Source: Pseudomonas sp. B21-015 | GTDB taxonomy: Bacteria > Pseudomonadota > Gammaproteobacteria > Pseudomonadales > Pseudomonadaceae | Direction of reading: 5' to 3' | Assembly (NCBI RefSeq): GCF_024749285.1 | Contig: NZ_CP087196.1 | Coordinates: 4,154,001-4,218,000, forward strand | Length of the DNA stretch: 64,000 nt | Shown here: piece by piece, positions 8,933-17,399 of the stretch | Layout: each line of letters starts with the position of its first letter | Position numbering within the stretch: position 1 is the first letter of the stretch | Program-made: the position numbers and the translations under genes | The notes under the pieces: generated by a model | Told to the model about the DNA's origin: nothing | The model's input: the letters and a program-made list of their open reading frames with translations, nothing else | Databases searched by the model: none

Positions 8933-10300
8933 CTAAAGAGGCCCCGTCAGCTCCACGCTATCGCGGTACTCCGGCACCGAGACCGACCAGCCCAGCTCCA
9001 GGCTGATGCGCCGGCGCAATACATCCGAGGCGTTGGGTTCGCCATGTACCACATAGGTGTGTTTCGGTGGCCGCTTGAAACCGCGCAACCATGCCATGAT
9101 TTCATCGGCGTCGGCGTGCGCGGACAGGGTTTGCATCGGCACCACTTCGGCCCGGATCGGTACGTCTTTGCCGTGAATACGTACCGACGGGGCGCCTGCG
9201 ATGATCTGCGCGCCGCGGGTACCGCCCGCCTGAAAACCCGGCACCAACAGCGTATTGAGCGGGTTGGGCGCCAGCGCCTTGAGGTGATGAAGCACCCGCC
9301 CGCCAGTGGCCATACCACTGGCGGCGATGATCACCGCCGGTGTGCGTTGCTGATCCAGGTCGATGGAGTCTTTGGTGGAGCGCACAAAACGCGTGACATG
9401 GCACATGCCTTCGCACTCTTCCTGGGACAACCGATGCTCACTGCGAAAGCGCTGGTACAACCGCGTGACGTCGGTGGCCATGGGGCTGTTGAGGTAGATC
9501 GGCAGGTCGGGAATCGCGTGTTTTTGTTGCAAGCGATACAGGTGGTACATCAGCAACTGCGCGCGACCGACCGCGAACGATGGCACCAGCGTGATGCCAT
9601 GGCGCAACGCGGTACGGGTGATGACCTCGGCCAGTTGATCTTCCGGGGACTCGTCAGGATGTCGACGGTCACCGTAGGTCGACTCCACCAGCAGATAATC
9701 GGCCTGCTCGATCGTCTCCGGGGCAAACATCAATGGATCGTTCGGCCGCCCCAGATCCCCGGAGCACACCAGGGTCATGCCATCAGCGACGATTTCCACG
9801 GTCGCTGCGCCCAGAATATGCCCGGCACCGCGCAACAGAATGCTCATCCCCGGGGCAATCTCGACCCGGTGGTGCAACTGCACCGGCCGCAGCAGTTTCA
9901 ATGCCCGCTCAGCGTCTTGCTCGGTGTACAGCGGCAAGGCCGGGGTGTGTTTGGAGAAGCCATGGCGATTGGCGAACTCGGCCTCTTCTTCCTGCAAACG
10001 GCCGCTGTCGCGCAGCAGGATTTTCACCAGCTCACAGGTGGCTGGCGTGGCATACACCGGGCCGCGATAACCGTTGCGCACCAGCACCGGCAGGTAGCCG
10101 CTGTGATCCAGATGAGCGTGGGTCAGCACAATGGCTTCCAGGTCGCGAACCGGCAGCTGGAACGGGTCCCAGTTGTGCAAGCGCAGTTGTTTATAGCCCT
10201 GGAACAGGCCGCAATCGATCAGCACATGTTGGTCGTGATGCTCCAGCAAGTACTTGCTGCCCGTGACCGTGCCCGCAGCACCGAGAAATGTCATTCGCAT
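8933..10300 (-). CDS. MBL-fold / beta-CASP hydrolase (RNA-specificity family)
   Basis: About 455 residues beginning MRMTFLGAAGTVTGSKYLL. The metal-binding motif THAHLDHSG lies near residue 67. Later signatures are GHILGAATVEI, SGDLGRPNDPL, SFAVGRAQ, the beta-CASP region, SAHADADEIMAWL and the terminal VVHGEPNASD. These define the two-zinc nuclease-like family also found in CPSF73 and RNase J relatives; RNA processing is the likely role but is not shown. The ATG at 10300 has AAGGA about 7 bases upstream, better than the ATG six codons before. An exact Anr-type palindrome lies 60 bases upstream, and the gene is first in a run of stress genes. Confidence 0.9.
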   Translation of the reverse strand: MRMTFLGAAGTVTGSKYLLEHHDQHVLIDCGLFQGYKQLRLHNWDPFQLPVRDLEAIVLTHAHLDHSGYLPVLVRNGYRGPVYATPATCELVKILLRDSGRLQEEEAEFANRHGFSKHTPALPLYTEQDAERALKLLRPVQLHHRVEIAPGMSILLRGAGHILGAATVEIVADGMTLVCSGDLGRPNDPLMFAPETIEQADYLLVESTYGDRRHPDESPEDQLAEVITRTALRHGITLVPSFAVGRAQLLMYHLYRLQQKHAIPDLPIYLNSPMATDVTRLYQRFRSEHRLSQEECEGMCHVTRFVRSTKDSIDLDQQRTPAVIIAASGMATGGRVLHHLKALAPNPLNTLLVPGFQAGGTRGAQIIAGAPSVRIHGKDVPIRAEVVPMQTLSAHADADEIMAWLRGFKRPPKHTYVVHGEPNASDVLRRRISLELGWSVSVPEYRDSVELTGPL

Positions 10301-10359
10301 GGCCGTTTCCTTGAGCATTCATGGAGCGCTATTGATCGCTCCTTTACGTTCATGGGCAG

Positions 10360-10373
10360 TTGATTTTTATCAA
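10360..10373. promoter_or_regulatory. Anr/FNR box upstream of MBL-fold gene
   Basis: TTGATTTTTATCAA, an exact TTGAT-N4-ATCAA palindrome centred about 66 bases before the start at 10300. This is compatible with a class II activator site. Confidence 0.85.
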
Positions 10374-10396
10374 CGGAGATCACACTGGTTCATCTT

Positions 10397-11314
10397 CTAG
10401 TCGACACGGGGCAATGGCTTGACGATCATCAGGCTGCAGGGTGACCGGTTCAATACACTTTCGGCCGTACTGCCGATGAATACATCGATCCCCCGATGGT
10501 AGGTCGTTCCCAGCACCACCATGTCGAAGGCATGTTGTTGTGCGAAATGGGCAATCACCTTGGAAGGGATGCCGGGCAACAGATGACGCTGTTGTTTCTC
10601 GACTCCGTAGCGGTCGGCAAGCGCTTCAAAGGCCTCCAGCTGAGCATCGCTTACCGCGTCTCTCAAACTGCCATTCAGTGTCGCGGTCGGCACATTCACT
10701 TGCGCCTCCCCCAACTCCGACCAGCCGCTGACATTGAGCAGGTGCAAGGTGGCGCCACAGGATTCGGCCAGGCTTGAGGCAAGGTCGAGAATCCGGTCAT
10801 TGAGCCCCAGGGTCAGCTCCTCCAGATGGGACAGGTCGACGGTGGCGAGTATGCTCGACGGCTTCGGATTCGCAGCATCGATGACCAGGTGCAAGGGGGC
10901 CGGACAGTCGCGCAGCAACTGCCAGTCCAGAGGCCGATGGAAGGCGCGGTCGAGCGCCGACACGCGGTGGGTGTCCTTGATCACCAGGTCTGCATGGAAG
11001 TCATTCACGTACTCCAGCAGATGCGCCAGGGTCGGTCTGGCCCACACCACCTCAGTTGTCACCTGCACGCCTTCGCATCGTTGAAACCGCGCTTGCTGCT
11101 CCAGCCATTGACGATGTACCTGCAAGTAACCTTCCCGCGCCTGAGCCATGGCCTCGTGGTCAAACAGGCCGGCCGCCGCCAGCGCCTGGACATAATCGAA
11201 AGCGACAATGTGCAGCATCGCACCGGTTGCACAGGCCAGGGCCCGCGCCCGATCGAACGCCGGGGTGCAGGCCATTTCAGTTGGGGCAATCAATAGCAAA
11301 CGCTGAATTTTCAC
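10397..11314 (-). CDS. Universal stress protein, two tandem Usp domains
   Basis: 305 residues, UspE-like. Domain one starts KIQRLLLIAPTEM, and domain two starts near SSILATVDLSHLEE and ends VVLGTTYHRGIDVFIGSTAESVLN with the GS of the nucleotide loop. The usual G-x2-G is changed, so ATP binding is uncertain. The chosen start is GTG 11314 with GAGG nine bases upstream. A near-Anr palindrome, CTGATTTTTATCAA at 11382-11395, precedes it and overlaps the end of the next upstream Usp gene. It is one of five paralogues in the window. Confidence 0.9.
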   Translation of the reverse strand: MKIQRLLLIAPTEMACTPAFDRARALACATGAMLHIVAFDYVQALAAAGLFDHEAMAQAREGYLQVHRQWLEQQARFQRCEGVQVTTEVVWARPTLAHLLEYVNDFHADLVIKDTHRVSALDRAFHRPLDWQLLRDCPAPLHLVIDAANPKPSSILATVDLSHLEELTLGLNDRILDLASSLAESCGATLHLLNVSGWSELGEAQVNVPTATLNGSLRDAVSDAQLEAFEALADRYGVEKQQRHLLPGIPSKVIAHFAQQHAFDMVVLGTTYHRGIDVFIGSTAESVLNRSPCSLMIVKPLPRVD

Positions 11315-11381
11315 CCTCACCCACCTCGTCTGGATAGCTTCAGATTGTGACTCAAGTATCGGGGGCTCTCGCCGTGAGGCT

Positions 11382-11395
11382 CTGATTTTTATCAA
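11382..11395. promoter_or_regulatory. Near-consensus Anr/FNR box
   Basis: CTGATTTTTATCAA differs at one base from TTGAT-N4-ATCAA. It is centred 74 bases upstream of the Usp start at 11314 and overlaps the stop codon of the Usp gene ending at 11392. Confidence 0.6.
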
Positions 11396-12339
11396 CTAGC
11401 GGGCGGCCAGCCGTCGGCTTGGCGCCCGACGCTCGAACCCGGCGGCCTGACCGCCAGAATGCTGCCTGGCACCGAGTACAACGCCCGCTCGGTGTTGCTG
11501 CCGATCAAGCGGTCGATCCCCACGCGATGCACCGTGCCCATCACCACCACATCCGCCAGGTATTGCTCGACAAACTCACTGATGACCGGCACCGGCAGGC
11601 CCATGACAAAGTGCCGACGCTCCGGAGGAACACCGTAGCGATCCGCCAGGGTGATAAACGCCCGGTGCAGGGATTCGCGTAGCTCTTCGATGAAGTCCAC
11701 GCCCCAACCACCGCTGACCAGCGGTGCATCACCATTGAAAGCCGGCGACAAGTCATAGGCGTAGAGCAAGTGCAACGGTGCGTCGCATTGCAATGCCAGT
11801 GCATTGGCCGTCTGGATGATGGTGTCGTTCAGGCCACTGATTTGCGTCGCCGGATCGAACGGGTCCACGGCGGCCACGACCCGGTGCGGCAGCCCGTAAC
11901 GGATCTGGTTGACCAAGTGCACGGGGATCGGGCATTCGCGCAGCAGGTGACAATCGAGGGGCGTGATGAACACCCGTTTGAGCGCCGGTTCCAGGGTGAC
12001 GTCCTTGATCAGCAGGTCAGGCTTGAGGTCTTCGACTGTCTTCAAGATGTCCAGCAACGGATGGGTGGTGAAGACGGCTTCAACCGTCGCGTCCACGCCC
12101 TGCCCTTTAAGCCGCTCGACCTCGTCGGCCACCCAACGATGACAGTGACGCAGATAACGCTGATACTCCGCCTCGTCGATTTTTTCTTCCCATAGATGAA
12201 CGATCGGCGCCGGATCGACAAAGGCCCGCACATCCAGCGTGGCCCCGCTCGCCTTGGCCAGTGCGACCGCACGGAGCAAGGCTGGAGACTGATGCAGGGT
12301 TCGGTCGGCGATCAGTAACAAACGTTGATATTGACCCAT
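11392..12339 (-). CDS. Universal stress protein, two tandem Usp domains
   Basis: 315 residues starting MGQYQRLLLIADRT, with ATG 12339 preceded by GAGG six bases away. The two Usp domains are arranged as in the neighbouring paralogues: a middle segment VVAAVDPFDPATQ opens domain two and VVMGTVHRVGIDRLIGSNTE closes it. The central TPLDCHLLRECPIPVHLV is the paralogue-wide pattern at the domain boundary. It shares its upstream region with the divergent GNAT gene and an exact Anr box. Confidence 0.92.
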   Translation of the reverse strand: MGQYQRLLLIADRTLHQSPALLRAVALAKASGATLDVRAFVDPAPIVHLWEEKIDEAEYQRYLRHCHRWVADEVERLKGQGVDATVEAVFTTHPLLDILKTVEDLKPDLLIKDVTLEPALKRVFITPLDCHLLRECPIPVHLVNQIRYGLPHRVVAAVDPFDPATQISGLNDTIIQTANALALQCDAPLHLLYAYDLSPAFNGDAPLVSGGWGVDFIEELRESLHRAFITLADRYGVPPERRHFVMGLPVPVISEFVEQYLADVVVMGTVHRVGIDRLIGSNTERALYSVPGSILAVRPPGSSVGRQADGWPPAS

Positions 12340-12414
12340 CACACACCTCGGCTCGAAACCGGTCCTTACCCGCCGGCATCACCCAAGACTGCGCTCGCTG
12401 CCCCCTCCCCCAGG

Positions 12415-12428
12415 TTGATTTACATCAA
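12415..12428. promoter_or_regulatory. Anr/FNR box between divergent Usp and GNAT genes
   Basis: TTGATTTACATCAA, an exact palindrome 76 bases from the Usp start (12339) and 136 bases from the GNAT start (12564). A weaker symmetrical relative, CTGATCCAGATCAG, lies at 12462-12475, closer to the GNAT gene. Confidence 0.85.
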
Positions 12429-12563
12429 ATACCCGCAAATGAACGCCCTCGTGACGGGTGTCTGATCCAGATCAGATTCAAGGGCTGCCAGCGGCGTAGA
12501 AAGGAATCAACCGCGTGGCGAGTGAATACGCACCGGCCTTTCAAACAAGATGGAGGATCATCC

Positions 12564-13127
12564 ATGCTCACTGTCAAAGACCACAATGATCGGGCCGCGG
12601 CCGTCTATGCCGCAGTCACCGGAAAGTACTGGATCGAAGCGCTCAAGGACGGCCGCCATGTGCTGATCCGGCCACTGCTGGAAAAGGACCGCGAACTTGA
12701 ATACACCTTCATCAAGCGCCTGTCGCCCGAGTCCCGGCACATGCGTTTTCTCGCGCAGATCAACGAGCCCGGCGCCGCCATGCTCGATCAGTTGATGGAC
12801 ACCGATAACAAACAGCGCATGGCTTACATCGCGCTGGTTCACGAAAACGGCAAATTGATCGAAATCGGCATCAGCCGCTACGCCGCCACGTCGGAACATG
12901 AGTGTGAGTGCGCGGTGACGGTCGCCGATGAATGGCAGCATCTGGGCCTCGGCACCGCCTTGATGGGACATCTGATCAAGGCCGCCCGCAGAAACGGTTT
13001 TCATCAGATGTATTCGATCGACGCCTCCAGCAATACCCCCATGCGCGACCTGGCCCAAGCCTTGGGTTTTGAGAGGCACAATGATCCTGACGACAGCCGC
13101 CAGGTCATTCATCGCCTGTATATGTAA
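12564..13127 (+). CDS. GNAT family N-acetyltransferase
   Basis: 187 residues starting MLTVKDHNDRAA, with GGAGG upstream of ATG 12564. The GNAT core is seen at VHENGKLIEIGISRY and at motif A, VADEWQHLGLGTALMGHLIKAA (Q-x-x-G-x-G-x-A), with the final region ALGFERHND. It resembles the acetyltransferase domain often found with low-oxygen and Usp genes; protein lysine acetylation is possible but not shown. It faces the Usp gene across an Anr box. Confidence 0.9.
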   Translation: MLTVKDHNDRAAAVYAAVTGKYWIEALKDGRHVLIRPLLEKDRELEYTFIKRLSPESRHMRFLAQINEPGAAMLDQLMDTDNKQRMAYIALVHENGKLIEIGISRYAATSEHECECAVTVADEWQHLGLGTALMGHLIKAARRNGFHQMYSIDASSNTPMRDLAQALGFERHNDPDDSRQVIHRLYM

Positions 13128-13136
13128 AAGCCAATC

Positions 13137-13172
13137 GCCCCACGACGCACCGGCAACGGCCCGCCGTGGGGC
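13137..13172. terminator. Hairpin between convergent GNAT and Usp genes
   Basis: GCCCCACG (13137-13144) and CGTGGGGC (13165-13172) form an 8-bp stem around a 20-base loop. There is no long T run, so a terminator role is inferred from position. Confidence 0.45.
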
Positions 13173-13182
13173 AAGTCAACGT

Positions 13183-14106
13183 TCAGGATTGCAACATTCT
13201 GTCGGGCTTGATCGCCAGCACACTGCAAGGGGCTCGGTGCAAGAGCTGTTCGGCAGTGGTCCCCAGTAGCTTGTTCAACCCCGAGTGCTGCACCGTCCCC
13301 ATCACAATCACATCGGTGCGATGGTCCTCGGCGAACTTGCAAATGCTCAGCAATGGCGAACCTTCGATGAAGTGCCGACACTCAGGCGGCACGCGGTGAC
13401 GCTCGGCCAGCGCCGTAAACGCTTCGTGTTGCGCCGTGCCCATGGCTTCGTAAAGACCGGAGGCCAACGGGAGTGCGCCAACACCCATGTCCAGGGCATA
13501 CACGGCCGTCCAGTCATACACATGCACCAACTCGATTTGCGCCTCACATTGTTCAGCCAGCTTCGTTGCGGCGTCGATAATCTGGTCATTGAATACCAGG
13601 TCCTGCTCTTCGCTACGCAACACATCGACGATGGCCAGCACGCTGCGTGGCCGCGGGTTCAGGGCGTTGGTCACCAGATGCACCGGCACCGGACAATCGC
13701 GCAACAACTGCCAATCCAGCGGTGTGAAAAACACCCGCTTCAACGCCGATTCTTCCTGGGCATCCTTGATGATCAGGCTCAGCGACATCTCGTTGACGAA
13801 GTGCAGGATCTCCTCATAAGGGTGCTGCACCCACACCACCTCGCTGGTGACCTCGACGCCGTGTTTTTTCATCAATTCGGCCTGCTCGGCGAGCCATCGC
13901 CGATGGGTTTGCAAATAGCCCTCCCGGGCCTGGGCGACTTGCTCGGGGGCAAACAGGCCGGCGACGGCCAAGGCCTGCAAGTAATCGAATGCCACGATGT
14001 GCAGCGGCGATTGCATCGCGCGGGCCAACGCGGCGGCCCGGTCGAACGCCGGTGTACGGGTCATGGCTTGGGGGGCGATCAACAGTAAACGCTGAGTCTG
14101 TGACAT
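13183..14106 (-). CDS. Universal stress protein, two tandem Usp domains
   Basis: 307 residues starting MSQTQRLLLIAPQAMTRTPAFDRAAALA, with ATG 14106 behind GAGG. It is very like the Usp ending at 10397: both contain HIVAFDYLQAL-type and TPLDWQLLRDCPVPVHLV segments, pointing to local duplication. Domain two begins RSVLAIVDVLRSEEQ and ends VIVMGTVQHSGLNKLLGTTAEQLL. A degenerate Anr-like site (TTGATCTTTGTCAG, 14180-14193) lies upstream. Confidence 0.92.
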   Translation of the reverse strand: MSQTQRLLLIAPQAMTRTPAFDRAAALARAMQSPLHIVAFDYLQALAVAGLFAPEQVAQAREGYLQTHRRWLAEQAELMKKHGVEVTSEVVWVQHPYEEILHFVNEMSLSLIIKDAQEESALKRVFFTPLDWQLLRDCPVPVHLVTNALNPRPRSVLAIVDVLRSEEQDLVFNDQIIDAATKLAEQCEAQIELVHVYDWTAVYALDMGVGALPLASGLYEAMGTAQHEAFTALAERHRVPPECRHFIEGSPLLSICKFAEDHRTDVIVMGTVQHSGLNKLLGTTAEQLLHRAPCSVLAIKPDRMLQS

Positions 14107-14179
14107 GGGACACCTCGGCACGCGGCCAGCTCGATGCAGTGAGTAGAACCCTAGAGTGATCGCAGCAGATTCAGGCGAC

Positions 14180-14193
14180 TTGATCTTTGTCAG
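14180..14193. promoter_or_regulatory. Degenerate Anr-like site
   Basis: TTGATCTTTGTCAG keeps the left half site TTGAT but has GTCAG on the right. It is 74 bases upstream of the Usp start at 14106, the same distance as the other Usp promoters. Confidence 0.35.
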
Positions 14194-14213
14194 CTACAGC
14201 GCCCGGATGCACG

Positions 14214-15452
14214 TTAATGCAGCAACATGCCCGCCCACATTGCCAACGTCAGCAAGACCTGGCCGGGGATGATATACGCGGCGAACCGTCGCCCGCCGCT
14301 GACCCAGGCCACCAGGCATTTGCTCAGGGAGTTACTGCTGACGGCAACCAGCGTGGGCCCGGCAATGGCATCGAACGGCAACAGCCCGGCCTTGGCCAGG
14401 GCGGCAATGGACGCCGTCGAAGAATGTGCATCGGCGAAACCGGCGAGCGTCGTCGTGACCATCACGCCCACTTCACCAAAGTGGCTGAGCACCATCGAAG
14501 ACACAAAGGTGATGCCGGTCATGGTCAGTGTGATGACCAGGGCCAGCTTGAGGTTGAACGCACCGCCGACCTTGACCGGCCGATTGGCGCCACTCGCAGG
14601 TTGCGGGAACATCAGGCTCAGGCCATACAACGCCGTGGCGGCGGCACCACACAACAGCGGTCCCCACATGTGCCTCAACAGACCGGTGTCGACCGCCCCC
14701 AGGATCAGGCCGATCTGAATGACGGTAGCCAGGTTGGACAGCATCGCTGCCGCGCTCAGGATTTTGATGTTGCCTGGCTCCTTGGCGACAAGGTGCCCCA
14801 TCGCGGCGATGGTCGCGGTGCTGGAAGCGAATCCGGAGGCGATGGCGCTGACCACATAGCCGTAACGAGTGCCCAGGATACGAACGGCGATATGCCCTGT
14901 CGCCCCGACGGCCATCAGCAACACGGTCAGGGTGCAAATGGTGCGCAGATTGATAGAGGTATACGGACCGATAAAACGGTCAGGCGCCAATGGCAACACC
15001 ACCAGCGCGGCGACCAACAGCACCAGACCGTCGCGCATTTCCGCTTCAGTCAATTGGCTACGCGCAAAGTGGTGCAGCTTTTGACGATACGTCAGCAGCC
15101 CCGCCACTACCACGCCGATGGCGATGGCCAGTTCGGGCGCGCTGTTACACAACGCCCCCAACGCCAATACCGTGAATAACGCCACTTCACTGGTGACACC
15201 AGGATCATTGCTCAGGCTTCGCCAGTAAGCCACGGTGACCAGCAAGGCCAGACAGATCGCCATGGCCCCCAACAACAGACCACCACCGACCTGCATCGCC
15301 ACATACCCCAGCAACGCAGTGATCGCAAACGTCCGCAATCCGGCACAGGCACGACTGTCCCCCCGCCCCTTGTGCCGTTCACGTTCAAGGCCGATGAGCA
15401 TGCCGATCCCCAGCGCAGCTGCCGCCCCTGCCAGGCCCAAGGTGTCGTTCAT
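14214..15452 (-). CDS. MgtC/SapB-like membrane protein with DUF4010 domain
   Basis: 412 residues starting MNDTLGLAGAAAALGIGMLIGLERER; GLERER is the MgtC/SapB signature. The protein is almost wholly hydrophobic, with about 12 membrane segments. The N-terminal third is MgtC-like, and the rest (from about residue 190, TGHIAVRILGTRYGY, then GFASSTATIAAMG and GFADAHSSTASIA) matches the DUF4010 pattern. The two repeated SSTA motifs are typical. Transport or regulation of an ion is likely but unproven. It is divergent from a Usp gene across an exact Anr box. Confidence 0.88.
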   Translation of the reverse strand: MNDTLGLAGAAAALGIGMLIGLERERHKGRGDSRACAGLRTFAITALLGYVAMQVGGGLLLGAMAICLALLVTVAYWRSLSNDPGVTSEVALFTVLALGALCNSAPELAIAIGVVVAGLLTYRQKLHHFARSQLTEAEMRDGLVLLVAALVVLPLAPDRFIGPYTSINLRTICTLTVLLMAVGATGHIAVRILGTRYGYVVSAIASGFASSTATIAAMGHLVAKEPGNIKILSAAAMLSNLATVIQIGLILGAVDTGLLRHMWGPLLCGAAATALYGLSLMFPQPASGANRPVKVGGAFNLKLALVITLTMTGITFVSSMVLSHFGEVGVMVTTTLAGFADAHSSTASIAALAKAGLLPFDAIAGPTLVAVSSNSLSKCLVAWVSGGRRFAAYIIPGQVLLTLAMWAGMLLH

Positions 15453-15590
15453 GTGAGTCCCGTCCGGGTAAGCCACAACCCCAAGACTGCACCGGCATGA
15501 CGCAGGAGAGATTGATAGTGGTCAATGTTTTATAGATGGACCTGGCGCCCCCCGCCACACGTCGGGCAGCAAGCTGGATCACTCGCCAGA

Positions 15591-15604
15591 TTGATAAAGA
15601 TCAA
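15591..15604. promoter_or_regulatory. Anr/FNR box between divergent MgtC-like and Usp genes
   Basis: TTGATAAAGATCAA, exact palindrome. It lies 139 bases from the MgtC-like start and 109 bases from the Usp start at 15713. Confidence 0.85.
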
Positions 15605-15712
15605 TCCCGCCCCCCCCGGTCAGCGGCAGGATAAAAGCCAGAGGACCACTGCCCAAACGCAGGGGTGCCAGTGAGTACAGGAATATCTACGATTATCGAC
15701 GGGAGTTTGGTC

Positions 15713-16633
15713 ATGTCTGAGCAATCACGCTTCATGCTGGTCGTCTCGCCCCTCATGGAAAACAGCCCCGCGTTCGACCGCGCCGCCGCGTTGGCCAAGG
15801 CCTCGGGCGCGGCCCTGCACATCGTCGCCTTCGATTACCTGCAAGGCCTGGCAACGGCAAGCATGGTCAACGAACAAGCGCTGGAGCAGATGCGGCTCGG
15901 GTATGTCGAGCGCCATCGGCAATGGCTCGAAGACCAGGCCCGGCCCTTGCGTAAAATCGGGGTGCCCGTCACCACGGAGGTGGTTTGGGTTGAACGACCT
16001 TTGCAGGAAATCCTCATTCATCTCAAAGAACAACCCATGGCGGTACTGATCAAGGCACTGGAATACGAGTCGCTGCTGTCACGGATAATGTTCACGCCCC
16101 TGGATATCCATTTGCTGCGCGAATGCCCGGTGCCGCTGCATTTTGTCAGCCATGCGCAGCACGCGCTGCCGCGCAGGATCCTCGCCGCGGTCGATCCCTT
16201 CCATAGCAATACCCAGTACAAGGATTTCAACGACAGGATTTTGCGCGAGGCCTCAAAACTGGCCAGCACCTGTAACGCCCAGCTCGACGTGATCTACGCC
16301 CACGACCTTTCATCCCTCAGCGCGGACGAGTTCGATTTCGACAGTAGCTCGGCATTGTTTTCTTCAGGCAAAGCCAAGACGCTGTTCGACGCACAGGCCG
16401 ATGCCTTCCGCGAACTGGCCGAGCGCAATGGTATCGCGCCGGAGCAACAGCACATGATCATGGGCAACCCGACCAAGGTCCTTGCCCAATACGCCGATGC
16501 CTACGACATCGACGTGATTGTCATGGGCCGGGTCGGCCACCGAGGCGTGGGTCGACTGGTGGGCAGCACGGTGGAACATCTGCTGTACAAGATGCCGTGC
16601 AGTGTATGGGTGGTTTCACCTGAGGAGCTCTAG
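15713..16633 (+). CDS. Universal stress protein, two tandem Usp domains
   Basis: 306 residues starting MSEQSRFMLVVSPLMENSPAFDRAA; GGGAG lies upstream of ATG 15713. The open frame begins 16 codons earlier without a ribosome site. Domain two opens RRILAAVDPFHSNTQ and closes VIVMGRVGHRGVGRLVGSTVEHLL, where the glycine-rich loop is nearer the canonical Usp nucleotide motif than in its paralogues. It is 50 bases upstream of the BON gene and probably co-transcribed with it. Confidence 0.92.
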   Translation: MSEQSRFMLVVSPLMENSPAFDRAAALAKASGAALHIVAFDYLQGLATASMVNEQALEQMRLGYVERHRQWLEDQARPLRKIGVPVTTEVVWVERPLQEILIHLKEQPMAVLIKALEYESLLSRIMFTPLDIHLLRECPVPLHFVSHAQHALPRRILAAVDPFHSNTQYKDFNDRILREASKLASTCNAQLDVIYAHDLSSLSADEFDFDSSSALFSSGKAKTLFDAQADAFRELAERNGIAPEQQHMIMGNPTKVLAQYADAYDIDVIVMGRVGHRGVGRLVGSTVEHLLYKMPCSVWVVSPEEL

Positions 16634-16683
16634 AGAGCTATATCGCACCTGCCGTACCAGCATTTCAGACAGAGGACATCACC

Positions 16684-17331
16684 ATGAGCGACTTGAGTCT
16701 GCGTCAGAGCATTATGGATGAGCTTGAATTCCAGCCTGATATCGATGCCGCCAACATCGGTGTGACCGTGGACAACGGCGTCGTCACGCTCACCGGCCAC
16801 GTTAAAAGCTACGCGCAAAAAGTCAGCGCAGAACACGCGGTTAAAAGCATAAAAGGGGTACGCGCCGTGGCCGAAGAAATTCAGGTCAGGCCGATGAAAG
16901 GCGCCGGCACGGCGGACGACGCCATTGCCTCCCGCGCCTTGAATATCCTCACCTGGTGCTCCGACATTCCCGAGCAGGATATCAAGGTCGTTGTGCAGAA
17001 CGGGTGGATCACCCTTGAAGGCGAAGTGGACTGGCAGTACCAGAAAGAGACCGCCGAGATGGCTGTGCGCAAGCTGTCGGGAGTGGTAGGCGTGGACAAT
17101 CGGCTCGTCCTTCGTCCGCAGGTGAACGTGGATGATATCCAGCGTCGCATCGAAGAAGCCCTCAAACGCAATGCCGAAGTCGATGCCAAGGGCATTCACG
17201 TCAAGGTCGAAGGCGATGTGGTAAAGCTTGAAGGCAAAGTTCATTTGTGGCGCGAGCGTCAGATCGCCGAGCGTGCCGCCTGGTCAGTACCGGGTGTGAG
17301 GCAAGTTGATGATCATTTGCGCATCGCCTGA
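16684..17331 (+). CDS. Triple BON-domain protein
   Basis: 215 residues with three BON (OsmY-type) repeats at about residues 4-70, 80-148 and 150-215. Each shows the pattern of a charged helix, V(T/K)(L/V)xGxV and a second helix: GVVTLTGHVKSYAQK, GWITLEGEVDWQYQK and VVKLEGKVHLWRERQ. There is no signal peptide, so the protein is probably cytoplasmic, unlike OsmY. BON domains bind phospholipid or associate with osmotic and stress proteins; the partner is unknown. GAGG lies before the start, and a GC-rich hairpin follows the stop. Confidence 0.92.
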   Translation: MSDLSLRQSIMDELEFQPDIDAANIGVTVDNGVVTLTGHVKSYAQKVSAEHAVKSIKGVRAVAEEIQVRPMKGAGTADDAIASRALNILTWCSDIPEQDIKVVVQNGWITLEGEVDWQYQKETAEMAVRKLSGVVGVDNRLVLRPQVNVDDIQRRIEEALKRNAEVDAKGIHVKVEGDVVKLEGKVHLWRERQIAERAAWSVPGVRQVDDHLRIA

Positions 17332-17340
17332 GTCAATGAG

Positions 17341-17366
17341 CCCGGGGAACCTGTAGTTTCCCCGGG
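17341..17366. terminator. Strong hairpin between convergent genes
   Basis: CCCGGGGAA (17341-17349) and TTCCCCGGG (17358-17366) form a 9-bp GC-rich stem with an 8-base loop. No T run follows. It lies between the BON gene and the convergent ATPase gene. Confidence 0.6.
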
Positions 17367-17399
17367 CATCAAGAGCTTGCGGCGAGGCAGCCGGCTTTT

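Noticed and set aside
8921-10363. 480-codon plus-strand frame opposite the MBL-fold gene
   Set aside because: Antisense shadow in GC-rich DNA; the minus strand carries all metallo-hydrolase motifs.
12462-12475. CTGATCCAGATCAG as a further Anr box
   Set aside because: Symmetrical, but both outer bases differ from TTGAT-N4-ATCAA; it is mentioned only as a weak relative beside the exact site at 12415.
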